Made by a program: the position numbers and the translations under genes
Source: Rhodopseudomonas_A palustris_F
GTDB taxonomy: Bacteria > Pseudomonadota > Alphaproteobacteria > Rhizobiales > Xanthobacteraceae
NCBI RefSeq assembly: GCF_000013745.1
Contig: NC_007925.1
Coordinates: 2,418,001 to 2,482,000, forward strand
DNA: 64,000 bases
Reading direction: 5' to 3'
The notes under the pieces: generated by a model
What the model was told of the DNA's origin: nothing
Databases searched by the model: none
Seen by the model: the letters and a program-made list of their open reading frames with translations, nothing else
Shown here: positions 45,865 to 54,572 of the stretch, one piece after another
Numbering within the stretch: position 1 is the first letter of the stretch
Layout: every line of letters starts with the position of its first letter

Positions 45865-46099
45865 GAAAGTACCTCGTCGAAATGACGTGGCGGTGCTCGC
45901 CACGTTGGGTCCAGACCATCATCACCATGCGACGGTCCAGCCACCCGACGGTGATTTCGCGTTTCTCGCCGTGACCGATCTGGTCGCTGGTAAAGGTTGC
46001 GGTCTTGCCGGCGAACACCTTTGCGGCGTCGGTGGCGAAATCGATGCCGCGTTCCTTCAGGGTGATCTTGCGTTTGGCCGGATCGAAGGTGATCGCCAT
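45818..46099 (-). CDS. brnT: BrnT-family ribonuclease toxin (second copy)
   Basis: The 93-residue protein has the BrnT fold signatures MAITFDPAKRKITLKERGID, FATDAAKVFAGKTATF, REITVGWLDRRMVMMVWTQRGEHRHVISTRYFHAREEKK. BrnT is a RelE-like mRNA-cleaving toxin. In contrast to the copy at 35455, this one is intact. It is transcribed away from gatA, so the pair is an independent insertion between gat genes. Confidence 0.9.
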   Translation of the reverse strand: MAITFDPAKRKITLKERGIDFATDAAKVFAGKTATFTSDQIGHGEKREITVGWLDRRMVMMVWTQRGEHRHVISTRYFHAREEKKLLDRFKQT

Positions 46100-46116
46100 G
46101 CGGAGCCATTAACCAA

Positions 46117-46145
46117 TAAGTAGTTACGCAATTCGGTCCCGTCAA
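46117..46145 (-). promoter_or_regulatory. Candidate brnTA promoter
   Basis: On the minus strand TTGACG (46145-46140) and TACTTA (46122-46117) are 17 bp apart, 17 bp before the brnT start. Around it GTAGTTAC (46120-46127) and GTCACTAC (46153-46160) form an imperfect inverted pair, and ACATATGT is palindromic. These could be BrnA sites. Confidence 0.4.
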
Positions 46146-46296
46146 CACATATGTCACTACGGAAATCTCGCCGGCACAATTGCTTCATTTTCGACCAGCG
46201 CTGTGCTAGCCAGCCGGCTTGGTCGACACCCGGTTGGGTCACTGCGCTTGCGGGTATCGGTCCAATGAAATCAATCACCTAGGTTGTAACCTCGCA

Positions 46297-47775
46297 ATGA
46301 CCGACCTGACATCGCTGACGCTCGCCGAGGCCCGTGACGGGCTGGCGGCCAAATCCTTCAGCTCGCTGCAACTGACCGACGCCCATCTTGCGGCGATCGA
46401 AGCCGCGCGGGTGCTGAACGCCTTTGTGCTGGAGACGCCGGACCAGGCGCGTAGCATGGCGAAAGCCGCCGATGCCAAGATAGCCAAAGGCGAGGGCGGG
46501 CCGCTCGAAGGCCTGCCGCTCGGCATCAAGGATTTGTTCGCAACCTCGGGCGTGCGCACCACCGCCTGCTCGAAGATCCTCGACGACTTCACGCCGCCGT
46601 ATGAGTCGACCGTGACCTCGCAGCTGTGGCGCGACGGCGCGGTGCTGCTCGGCAAGTTGAACAACGACGAATTCGCGATGGGCTCCTCGAACGAGACCTC
46701 CTGCTTCGGCCCGGTGGTCAATCCGTGGCGGCGCGAAGGCTCCGACGCCAAGCTGGTGCCCGGCGGCTCGTCGGGCGGCTCGGCTTCGGCGGTTGCGGCC
46801 GGGCTGTGCCTCGGCGCCACCGCGACCGACACCGGCGGCTCGATCCGGCAGCCGGCGGCCTTCACCGGCACGGTCGGCATCAAGCCGACCTATGGCCGCT
46901 GCTCGCGCTGGGGCATCGTGGCGTTCGCCTCCTCGCTCGACCAGGCCGGGCCGATCGCCCGCACGGTGCGCGACAGCGCGATCCTGTTGCGCTCGATGGC
47001 CGGCTACGATGCCAAGGACACCACCTCGGTGGATCGGGCGGTGCCGGACTACGAGGCCGCGGTCGGCCGCTCGGTGAAGGGCATGAAGATCGGCATTCCG
47101 AAGGAGTACCGCATCGGCGGCATGCCGGCCGAGATCGAGGCGCTGTGGAAGCAGGGCGCCGACTGGCTGAAGGCCGCCGGCGCGGAACTGGTCGAGGTGT
47201 CGCTGCCGCACACCAAATACGCGCTGCCGGCCTATTATATCGTGGCACCCGCGGAAGCCTCCTCAAATCTCGCACGCTATGACGGCGTGCGCTACGGCGC
47301 CCGGGTCAATGGCCGCAACATCACCGAGATGTATGAAAACACCCGCGCGCAGGGCTTCGGCGCCGAAGTCATACGTCGCATCATGATCGGCACCTATGTG
47401 CTGTCGGCGGGCTATTACGACGCCTATTATCTGCGCGCGCAGAAGGTCCGCACGCTGATCAAGCGTGATTTCGAAGAGTGCTTTGCCAAGGGGGTCTCGG
47501 CGATCCTGACTCCCGCGACGCCGTCGGCGGCGTTTGGGATCGGCGAGAAGGGCGGAGCCGATCCGGTGGAAATGTACCTCAACGACATCTTCACGGTGAC
47601 GGTGAACATGGCCGGGCTGCCCGGCATCGCGGTTCCCGCCGGCCGCGACTCGCAGGGCCTGCCGCTCGGGTTGCAACTGATCGGCCGTCCGTTCGACGAG
47701 GAAACGCTGTTCTCGCTGGGCGAGGTGATCGAGCAGGCCGCGGGCCGTTTCACCGCGGCAAAATGGTGGATTTGA
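46297..47775 (+). CDS. gatA: Asp/Glu-tRNA(Asn/Gln) amidotransferase subunit A
   Basis: The 492-residue amidase-signature protein has the complete Ser-Ser-Lys triad: K78 (LPLGIKDLF), S158 (GGSSGGSAS) and S182 (DTGGSIRQPA). It releases ammonia from glutamine for transfer to the tRNA-bound acyl group at GatB. ATG 46297 gives the family-typical N-terminus (MTDLTSLTLAEARDGL); the extension to 46219 is not conserved. Its own promoter must lie in the gap after brnT, because brnTA runs the other way. Confidence 0.96.
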   Translation: MTDLTSLTLAEARDGLAAKSFSSLQLTDAHLAAIEAARVLNAFVLETPDQARSMAKAADAKIAKGEGGPLEGLPLGIKDLFATSGVRTTACSKILDDFTPPYESTVTSQLWRDGAVLLGKLNNDEFAMGSSNETSCFGPVVNPWRREGSDAKLVPGGSSGGSASAVAAGLCLGATATDTGGSIRQPAAFTGTVGIKPTYGRCSRWGIVAFASSLDQAGPIARTVRDSAILLRSMAGYDAKDTTSVDRAVPDYEAAVGRSVKGMKIGIPKEYRIGGMPAEIEALWKQGADWLKAAGAELVEVSLPHTKYALPAYYIVAPAEASSNLARYDGVRYGARVNGRNITEMYENTRAQGFGAEVIRRIMIGTYVLSAGYYDAYYLRAQKVRTLIKRDFEECFAKGVSAILTPATPSAAFGIGEKGGADPVEMYLNDIFTVTVNMAGLPGIAVPAGRDSQGLPLGLQLIGRPFDEETLFSLGEVIEQAAGRFTAAKWWI

Positions 47776-47848
47776 CCGTCAGGCATGGTTCTTGCGTTGC
47801 GTTTTGCAATGTGATTGGTCATGATTTGTCGATGAGAATGGGTCGCGG

Positions 47849-48946
47849 ATGAGCGCTGACGAGGGACTGCCAGCTTCCGAACAGGTCGATCAGATTCTGG
47901 GCTCGTCGAAGCTCGTCTCGGCGATCGAGAACGACAAATACAAGCATCTGCTGGACGCCGTCCCGGTGGCGGTCGCGGTGTCGCGCGGCACCGGCGACGA
48001 GCAGAGCATGGTCTACGCCAACCGGGCCTTCGAGCAGCTGCTGTCGCTGCCGCCGTCCGAGGTCGAGGGCCAACGCTGGGTGTTTCTCGACGGCTTTCGC
48101 GACGAAGACAACCCCTCGCGCACGCTGGGCGAGGCGATCCGCGACAGCGAGGATTTCATCGGAGTGTTTCGCCCGGTGGCGCCGGCCGACCGCTTGGTGA
48201 TCGTGCAGGCCTATGCCTCGGTGATCGAGAGCGACGACGGCGTGGAGAATTTCCGCATCGCAGCTCTGGTCGATGTCGCCGGCCGCGAGCGGGCGCAGAT
48301 CGAGCAGTTCGAAAACCAGATTCGCGATCGCGACATGCTGATGCGCGAATTGCAGCACCGGGTGAAGAACAATCTGCAGCTGATCACCGCGCTGGTGCGC
48401 CTTGAGGCGCGCTCGGCGGCGGAAGGGGAATCGGTGGCGCTGGCGCGGTTGGCGAGCCGGATCGATGCTCTGACCGTGCTATACCGCATCCTGTCGGCGG
48501 AAAACGCCGTCGGCGATATCGATCTTGGCCAGTATCTGGCGGACGTCGCCGACGCGGTGATGCAGGCGAACGCCATGCCGTCGATCGAAATCAACGTGCA
48601 GGCCAGTTATTGCCCGCTGTCGATCAACATCGCGATGCCGGCCGGATTGCTTGTCAACGAGATGCTGACCAACGCGCTGAAATATGCTTTCGTCGGGCGC
48701 AGCAGCGGCAAGATCAAGCTGATCTGCAGCTCGGACGCCGGCCGCGTCACCGTGATCGTCTCCGACGACGGCGTCGGGCTCGGCGACAATGTGGAATGGC
48801 CGTCGCCGCGCAAGCTCGGCGCCCTGATCCTGCAGACGCTGAAGGAGAACGCCAAGAACGTCACGTTCCGCGCTGAGAGCATTCGCGGCCAGGGGACGTT
48901 CTTCACTTTCGGTTTCGACCTCGTCGCGGCGCCGGCCCCGAATTGA
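47849..48946 (+). CDS. HisKA_2-type sensor histidine kinase with PAS domain
   Basis: This soluble 365-residue protein has an N-terminal PAS-like sensor (YKHLLDAVPVAVAV..YANRAFEQLLSLPPSEVEGQRWVFLD, about 30-145), then DMLMRELQHRVKNNLQLITALV with the phospho-acceptor H170 (PF07568 type), and a HATPase_c domain (NEMLTNALKYAF, VSDDGVGLG, LGALILQTL). Kinases of this type often act in general stress or light responses of alphaproteobacteria. No cysteine-LOV motif is visible in the PAS part. No response regulator is adjacent. Confidence 0.9.
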   Translation: MSADEGLPASEQVDQILGSSKLVSAIENDKYKHLLDAVPVAVAVSRGTGDEQSMVYANRAFEQLLSLPPSEVEGQRWVFLDGFRDEDNPSRTLGEAIRDSEDFIGVFRPVAPADRLVIVQAYASVIESDDGVENFRIAALVDVAGRERAQIEQFENQIRDRDMLMRELQHRVKNNLQLITALVRLEARSAAEGESVALARLASRIDALTVLYRILSAENAVGDIDLGQYLADVADAVMQANAMPSIEINVQASYCPLSINIAMPAGLLVNEMLTNALKYAFVGRSSGKIKLICSSDAGRVTVIVSDDGVGLGDNVEWPSPRKLGALILQTLKENAKNVTFRAESIRGQGTFFTFGFDLVAAPAPN

Positions 48947-49138
48947 GCGCATCGGTCCGCCTTGCTCGAGCCTTGTTGGAGGCGTCGATCATCGGCCGGC
49001 CACACGGTTCATTAAGGTGAACTGAACCTTTCGTCCGCACAGTCCCGGCTTCGCCAGGCTGCAGAGCGGCTCAACTCATATGCGATGCTTCGCCTGAAGC
49101 CACGCCCCGGATAGGAACGCGCGAGCGTTGGATCCTCG

Positions 49139-50521
49139 ATGAACTGGCTGCGCTCCCCCTCGATGTTGGCTGCGCTCTGCGTGGCGCTTGCCGGCTGTGC
49201 TTCGGTCCACAATCTCCCGGTGAACGTGCCGCTCGGCGCCGGCGCCGCGGAGAATTCGCCGGTTTCCTTCGAAACCGGCAGAGAGATCGACGATGTCGTG
49301 GTCGGGCTGTCGTTCTCCGGCGGCGGCACGCGTGCCGCTGCATTTTCCTTCGGCGTGCTGCAGGAGATGGATCGCACGCCACTGCGCGGCGCCGGCGGCT
49401 CGATGCTGGAGCGGATCGACTTCGTCTCCGGCGTCTCGGGCGGCTCGGTCACGGCGGCCTATTTCGGCTTGAAGAAGCGCTCGGCGCTGGCGGATTTCCG
49501 CGAACGCTTCCTGCTCCGCAACGCCGAAGAGGGACTGCAGACTTCGCTGACGCTCGACACTCTCGGCCGCGCTTTCTCCGGCGGCGTCAACGACTCGGTC
49601 GGCTTCACCAAGTGGCTCGACGCCAACCTGTTTGACGGCGCCACATTCGGCCGGTTCCGCGAGTCCCGACCGCAAGTCTGGATCAATGCGTCCGACATTT
49701 ACAATCGGGTGCCGTTCGTGTTCGGCGCGGTGGCGTTCACCGCGATCTGCAGCGATCTGTCGCGCTACCCGATTTCCAGCGCGGTGGCCGCCTCGGCCGC
49801 GGTGCCGATCGCATTCGCGCCCGCAGTGGTGCAGGCGTTTCCCGGCACCTGCAACGACCCGCTACCGCCGTGGATCATCCGCGCCGCCGCCGACCGCAAC
49901 GCGGCGCCGATGTTGGGCTCGTATGCCAAGGCGATCGTGCGGTATCGCGAGGGCGCGGTGCCTTTCATCAAGCTGCTCGACGGTGGGCTGGTGGACAATT
50001 ACGGCATCTCCGGCTTCACCATCGAACGGCAATCGTCAGTGACGCCCTACGGACCATTGACCCCGCAACAGGCGGTCAAGCTGCGGCGCGGCATGTTCCT
50101 GGTCGTCGATGCCAAGGCTGGGATTGCCGGTGACTGGGTCCGCAACGTCGAGGGCCCGAGCGGCGTCGAACTGATCAAGGCCGCGGTCAACACCACGATG
50201 GATGCCAGTGTCGGCGCCAGCTATTCGGCCTTCGACCGCACCATGGCGGACTGGCAGGATTCGTTGGTGCGTTGGCGCTGCGGGCTGTCGGCGGCGGAGC
50301 GCGCGCGCTACGGCGTGCGGCCGGGCTGGAATTGCAAAGATCTGAAATTCTTCATTGGCCGGCTCGGCTTCGATCAGCTGGAGCCGGCTCGCGCGACCCA
50401 GCTCGAGGCGGTGCCGACGCGGTTTCAGCTGCCGCCGCAGCAGGTCGACGACGTGATCGCCGCCGGCCGCGACGTGCTGCGCAGCAGCCCGACCTTCCGG
50501 GCATTTGCCGCGAGCCTGTGA
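49139..50521 (+). CDS. Patatin-like phospholipase lipoprotein
   Basis: The 460-residue protein starts with a lipoprotein signal and lipobox LAGC (cysteine near residue 20). The patatin domain has the oxyanion motif SFSGGGTRAAAFS, nucleophile serine in GVSGGS and the catalytic Asp in LLDGGLVDN. It should be a membrane-anchored lipid acyl hydrolase acting in the periplasm. The substrate is unknown. It follows the kinase gene after 192 bp and may not belong to the same transcript. Confidence 0.88.
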   Translation: MNWLRSPSMLAALCVALAGCASVHNLPVNVPLGAGAAENSPVSFETGREIDDVVVGLSFSGGGTRAAAFSFGVLQEMDRTPLRGAGGSMLERIDFVSGVSGGSVTAAYFGLKKRSALADFRERFLLRNAEEGLQTSLTLDTLGRAFSGGVNDSVGFTKWLDANLFDGATFGRFRESRPQVWINASDIYNRVPFVFGAVAFTAICSDLSRYPISSAVAASAAVPIAFAPAVVQAFPGTCNDPLPPWIIRAAADRNAAPMLGSYAKAIVRYREGAVPFIKLLDGGLVDNYGISGFTIERQSSVTPYGPLTPQQAVKLRRGMFLVVDAKAGIAGDWVRNVEGPSGVELIKAAVNTTMDASVGASYSAFDRTMADWQDSLVRWRCGLSAAERARYGVRPGWNCKDLKFFIGRLGFDQLEPARATQLEAVPTRFQLPPQQVDDVIAAGRDVLRSSPTFRAFAASL

Positions 50522-50530
50522 TGTCGATAT

Positions 50531-50561
50531 TTGACAGCTTAACTCACTTTACTTAAGTTAA
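50531..50561 (+). promoter_or_regulatory. Promoter with overlapping dyad for the PIN toxin-antitoxin pair
   Basis: A consensus -35 TTGACA (50531-50536) with TAAGTT at 50554-50559 gives a 17-bp spacer. TTAACT (50539-50544) and AGTTAA (50556-50561) form an inverted repeat across the spacer and -10, and ACTTAAGT is palindromic. The layout fits autoregulation by the antitoxin. Confidence 0.55.
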
Positions 50562-50583
50562 AGTCCGCAAGGAGCGTTTTGCC

Positions 50584-51006
50584 ATGAGCAAATATGCCGC
50601 TTTGGGCGATTTTTTGAGCAAACAGCGGGCCGGCCGCGTTCAAGTGAGCTTTGCCGAGATCGAGAAAATCATTGGCGGAAAACTGCCCGGTTCCCAACGC
50701 TATCCGGCGTGGTGGAGCAACAACCCCATGAACAATACGATGACCAGGGTGTGGCTCGATGCCGGTTTTCAAACCGAGCAGGTCGATATCGCCGGGCGCA
50801 AATTGGTTTTTCGCAGAGTTTCCGCTTCATCCGCGAACGAGGGCGATCTTTCCGCGACCAAGACTAAAAAGTCGGGGCAGCATCCGCTGATCGGATGCAT
50901 GAAAGGCACGGTTTATATCCCTGAGGGAGTCGATCTGACCGAGCCTGCCGATCCCGAATGGGGCGAGATCGCTTACGGTCGCGACGCCTCGAAATGCTCG
51001 CGGTGA
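50584..51006 (+). CDS. Antitoxin: DUF7662-like domain fused to an AbrB-like tail
   Basis: The 140-residue protein has two parts. Residues 1-80 (KYAALGDFLSKQRAGRVQVSFAEIEKIIGGKLPGSQRYPAWWSNNPMNN..ARVWL-like..AGFQTEQVDIAGRKLVFRR) look like the DUF7662 module found near nucleases and restriction genes. Residues 100-135 (HPLIGCMKGTVYIPEGVDLTEPADPEWGEIAYG) resemble the toxin-binding tail of AbrB-type antitoxins. It precedes the PIN toxin by 1 bp. The ribosome site AAGGAG is strong. The fused plan is unusual: the DUF7662 part probably replaces the AbrB DNA-binding domain. Confidence 0.75.
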   Translation: MSKYAALGDFLSKQRAGRVQVSFAEIEKIIGGKLPGSQRYPAWWSNNPMNNTMTRVWLDAGFQTEQVDIAGRKLVFRRVSASSANEGDLSATKTKKSGQHPLIGCMKGTVYIPEGVDLTEPADPEWGEIAYGRDASKCSR

Positions 51007-51007
51007 C

Positions 51008-51418
51008 ATGGCTCTGCTGCTGGACACCTGTGCTCTTATTTTTCTGACGGCGAACGTGGCGGAGGCTGGCAAAGCCACGGCAGCGTTGCAGCGCGCCTAC
51101 GAGACCGACGAAATGGTTTTCGTCTCCCCGATTTCGGCCTGGGAGATCGGTCTTTTGGTGTCGCTTGGCCGGCTCAATCTTTCGATAGCGCCAAAGCGAT
51201 GGTTCGACAGCGTCCTGCAAAAGCCCGGCATCGCTTTGGCCGAATTGTCGTCGGACGTCCTGATCTCATCATCGTTCCTTCCGGATTTGCCGTTGCGCGA
51301 TCCTGCCGACCGCATCATTGTCGCCACCGCCCGCGAATACGGTTTCACTTTATTGACGCGGGATAAGCAGCTATTGGCGTATTCCGATCGAGGGCATATT
51401 CGCGCTTTGGCCTGCTGA
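51008..51418 (+). CDS. PIN-domain toxin (VapC-like)
   Basis: The 136-residue PIN protein shows the acidic metal-binding residues in LLLDTCALIFL (D6), VSPISAWEIGLL (E) and LRDPADRIIVATAREYGFTLLTRDKQLLAY (two D). VapC toxins cleave tRNA or rRNA. The start codon lies 1 bp after the antitoxin stop, so translation is coupled. The pair sits between the patatin gene and gatB. Confidence 0.9.
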   Translation: MALLLDTCALIFLTANVAEAGKATAALQRAYETDEMVFVSPISAWEIGLLVSLGRLNLSIAPKRWFDSVLQKPGIALAELSSDVLISSSFLPDLPLRDPADRIIVATAREYGFTLLTRDKQLLAYSDRGHIRALAC

Positions 51419-51463
51419 GGTCATCAGTCAACATATTAGCCGCAGCGCATTGGGACATCCGCC

Positions 51464-52948
51464 ATGAACGCACCTGTCAAACCATCGAAGCTGATCAAGG
51501 GCGCCACCGGCGATTGGGAGATCGTGATCGGGCTGGAGGTTCATGCCCAGGTCAGCTCGAAGTCGAAGCTGTTTTCCGGCGCCTCGACCGAATTCGGCGG
51601 CGACCCCAACGCCCACGTCTCGCTGGTCGACGCGGCGATGCCGGGGATGCTGCCGGTGATCAACGAGGAATGCGTCAAGCAGGCGGTGCGCAGCGGGCTC
51701 GGCCTCAACGCCCAGATCAACCTGCGCTCGACCTTCGACCGCAAGAACTATTTCTATCCCGACCTGCCGCAGGGCTACCAGATCAGCCAGTTCAAATCTC
51801 CGATCGTCGGCGAGGGCGAAGTGCAAGTCGACGTCGCGGACGGCGACGGCGTCACTGTCGGCATCGAGCGGCTGCATCTGGAACAGGACGCCGGCAAGCT
51901 GCTGCACGACCAGAACCCGACGATGTCGCTGGTCGATCTCAACCGCTCCGGCGTGGCGCTGATGGAGATCGTCTCCAAGCCGGACATCCGCTCTGCGGAC
52001 CAGGCCAAGGCTTACGTCACCAAGCTGCGCACCATCCTGCGTTATCTCGGCACCTGCGACGGCGACATGGAGAAGGGCAGTCTGCGCGCCGACGTCAACG
52101 TCTCGGTGCGCAAGCCCGGTGCGCCGCTCGGCACCCGCTGCGAGATCAAGAACGTCAATTCGATCCGTTTCATCGGCCAGGCGATCGACTATGAAGCGCG
52201 CCGCCAGATCGGCATTCTGGAAGACGGCGGCTCGATCGATCAGGAGACCCGGCTGTTCGACGCCGGCAAGGGCGAGACCCGCTCGATGCGGTCGAAGGAA
52301 GAGGCGCACGACTATCGCTACTTCCCCGATCCCGACCTGTTGCCGCTGCAGTTCGACCAGGCCTTCGTCGACGCGCTGAAAGCGGAACTGCCGGAACTGC
52401 CGGACGCCAAGAAGGCGCGCTTCATCGCCGATTTCGGCTTGTCGGCGGACGACGCTGGCGTGCTGGTCAGCGAGCGCGAGAGCGCGGAGTTCTACGAGAC
52501 GGTGCTGTCGAAGCTCGCCGATGCAGGCCGCGATGGCAAGCTCGCCGCCAATTGGGTGATCAACGAATTGTTCGGCCGGCTCAACAAGGAGGGCGTGGCG
52601 ATCGAAGCCTCACCGGTGTCCACCGCGCAACTGGCGGCGATCGTCGACCTGATCGGCGAGGCAACCATCTCCGGCAAGATCGCCAAGGAACTGTTCGAGA
52701 TCGTCTGGCAGGAGGGCGGTGATCCGCGGGCGACCGTCGAAGCGCGCGGCATGAGGCAGGTCACCGACACGGGCGCGATCGAGAAGGTGGTCGACGACAT
52801 CGTCAACGCCAACCCCGACAAGGTCGCGCAGGCGCAGGCCAAGCCGGCACTGATCGGCTGGTTCGTCGGGCAGGTGATGAAATCGTCGGGCGGCAAGGCC
52901 AATCCGCAGACCGTCAACGACCTGTTGAAGAGCAAGCTCGGCCTCTGA
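51464..52948 (+). CDS. gatB: Asp/Glu-tRNA(Asn/Gln) amidotransferase subunit B
   Basis: The 494-residue protein has all GatB signatures: WEIVIGLEVHAQVSSKSKLFSG, FDRKNYFYPDLPQGYQISQF, LHLEQDAGKLLHD, LDRNRSG-type segment LVDLNRSGVALMEIVSKPD, KGSLRADVNVSVR, KNVNSIRFIGQAIDYEA and the C-terminal tail domain (YqeY-like, QTVNDLLKSKLGL). It activates the acyl group with ATP and transfers ammonia to tRNA. It lies 3.7 kb from gatA with a kinase, a lipase and a toxin-antitoxin pair between them. Confidence 0.97.
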   Translation: MNAPVKPSKLIKGATGDWEIVIGLEVHAQVSSKSKLFSGASTEFGGDPNAHVSLVDAAMPGMLPVINEECVKQAVRSGLGLNAQINLRSTFDRKNYFYPDLPQGYQISQFKSPIVGEGEVQVDVADGDGVTVGIERLHLEQDAGKLLHDQNPTMSLVDLNRSGVALMEIVSKPDIRSADQAKAYVTKLRTILRYLGTCDGDMEKGSLRADVNVSVRKPGAPLGTRCEIKNVNSIRFIGQAIDYEARRQIGILEDGGSIDQETRLFDAGKGETRSMRSKEEAHDYRYFPDPDLLPLQFDQAFVDALKAELPELPDAKKARFIADFGLSADDAGVLVSERESAEFYETVLSKLADAGRDGKLAANWVINELFGRLNKEGVAIEASPVSTAQLAAIVDLIGEATISGKIAKELFEIVWQEGGDPRATVEARGMRQVTDTGAIEKVVDDIVNANPDKVAQAQAKPALIGWFVGQVMKSSGGKANPQTVNDLLKSKLGL

Positions 52949-53499
52949 AAGCTGCCGCGCGGTCGGCCGATGCCGACGTTTCGGCGCGACGACGACGCGT
53001 CGATCGCGCCGCGATGACGCGACGCGGCGACGCCGAAGCGCGAATCCGCGTCGCGAATCACCTTGGCCGTTCCGCCGAAAACGCCCGGTTTTGCGAGCCC
53101 GTCGGCGACACGAAGGTGGAAGACCGAAAAATTTTTTCGTTGCCAAAGTTCCCGACTCAGAGTCTGCGCGCGGCAATTTGGGCGCGTCGCGGCGACTCGC
53201 GATGTTGTGCATTGTTATTACTTAGATCAACTTGAGAATTACGAAAATACCCGTGGCGCAAGGACTTTCTGCAATCTTGACATTCGTCGACGTAGCTTTT
53301 CCGCGCACTATTTGCATCGCGCAGCGCTGCCGCAGCATCGATGCGCAACAACGCAAGGCGCGCGTGGCGACATAGCGCCATCAACACTTCCTTAAGCGGA
53401 CCACTGTTTTTTCTAATGTGTTGGTGTATTCGGGTTGTAGTGCATTTCGATTCCCGAGTGCACGCAGCGTTTAAGCCATCTCACTTATCGGAGGGCAAC
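52949..53499. other. Intergenic region before the lysine-rich peptide
   Basis: This 551-bp gap has no supportable gene. It contains a stem TTGCATCG (53310-53317) / CGATGCGCAA (53338-53347), and a short symmetrical CGAAAAATTTTTTCG near 53126. The second half is AT-richer than its surroundings and may hold the promoter and a long leader of the lysine-rich peptide. Confidence 0.4.
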
Positions 53500-53607
53500 A
53501 TGGCCAAGAAAGCTAAGAAGGCAGCGAAGAAGACCGTGAAGAAGACGGCGAAGAGCGCGGTGAAGAAGACCGCGAAGAAGACCAAGAAGGTCGCCAAGAA
53601 GAAGTAA
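53500..53607 (+). CDS. Lysine-rich histone-H1-like peptide, 35 residues
   Basis: The peptide MAKKAKKAAKKTVKKTAKSA (first 20 residues) goes on with VKKTAKKTKKVAKKK; 18 of 35 residues are lysine, the rest almost only Ala, Thr and Val. A strong GGAGGG lies five bases before ATG 53500. The composition is that of the C-terminal tail of histone H1, AlgP or bacterial nucleoid proteins, and resembles the tail of TopA in this window. It probably binds nucleic acid. A longer frame back to 53341 is possible but has no ribosome site. Confidence 0.7.
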   Translation: MAKKAKKAAKKTVKKTAKSAVKKTAKKTKKVAKKK

Positions 53608-54305
53608 CCTCGCCGCAGATAATTGCCGGCGGCTTTGACGCCGGCGACGTCACACGAGCCGGCGGACCAGTTCGCTTCAGCTACGACATCTTGAAGAGAG
53701 CGAACTTCAACCACGGCTCTGGTCGACGAAAGAGGGTGTCGGCGAGACATCAGGTCAAACGGCCGGATCGAGATGATCACCGGGGTGTCCCGGGTCGAGA
53801 ACCGGTTCGGCGGAAGAAACAGTTTCTTCATGCGGTGCGGATCCTTGCGTCCGCGGTTTCACCGGCGGGTCACCGCAGCAGTGAAATTTGACTCTGACGT
53901 GTTCGCCGACGCCCTCGTCTTTGTTCCGCCGCGGATCGCCGCCCGGCGTTTGAACCAGCTTTCTCCCCATACGCCAATGTGATCCTCCGCCGCCGCGCCG
54001 CTCGGCTGCCCCGGCGCGGTCCGCGGCGATCCCGCGTGATCGCCGCGATGGTTATCGATGTCGCAACGCCGAAGGTAAACCAAACCTGGGCGGTCGGCAC
54101 AAAGCGCTGCGCCGCAATGGTTTTTTGAATCGCAGCAAATTCGAAACCATGCCGCGTTCAGATTCCGTTCATCGCGATACTTAAACTGCTCTTCAAATGT
54201 GATCGGCATGCTGTTCCCAACGCGCCGGACTACGGCGGGGAATGGGTTGGACGATTGGACAGGACGCCGCGCTCGTGGGGTGGGCCGGCGCAGATGGAGA
54301 GACAG
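53608..54305. other. Intergenic region without recognised gene
   Basis: Short open frames exist on both strands (for example 53773-53982, plus) but none has a good ribosome site or a family motif. The AT-rich part 54110-54200 may carry the promoter of the Sel1-like gene. Confidence 0.4.
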
Positions 54306-54572
54306 ATGTTTCAGGGCAATTTCGATCTGGATCACGCCACGCCCGTCGAAGCGGGCGGCAATCCCGACGTGCTGTTCGAGCTCGGCTTGCTATACGCCTG
54401 CGGACGCTCGGTCGGCATCGACCTGATCACCGCGCATAAATGGTTCAACCTCGCTGCGCTGAAGGGCCGGGTCGATGCCATCGCGTTGCGGCGCGAAGTC
54501 GCCGAACTGATGACCGAGGCGGAAATCGCCCGGGCGCAGCGCGAAGCGCGGGCCTGGATGGCCGCGCATTGA
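54306..54572 (+). CDS. Small Sel1-repeat-like protein
   Basis: The 88-residue protein contains one Sel1/TPR-like unit: VLFELGLLYACGRSVGIDLITAHKWFNLAALKGRVDAIALRREVAELM, followed by TEAEIARAQREARAWMAAH. This compact form with an N-terminal MFQGNFDLDHATPVEA is common in Rhizobiales. GGAGAG sits four bases before ATG 54306, favouring it over ATG 54294. It is likely a protein-interaction module of unknown partner. Confidence 0.8.
   Translation: MFQGNFDLDHATPVEAGGNPDVLFELGLLYACGRSVGIDLITAHKWFNLAALKGRVDAIALRREVAELMTEAEIARAQREARAWMAAH

Noticed and set aside
53126..53140. CGAAAAATTTTTTCG as a terminator for gatB
   Set aside because: It lies about 180 bp after the stop codon and lacks a GC-rich stem.
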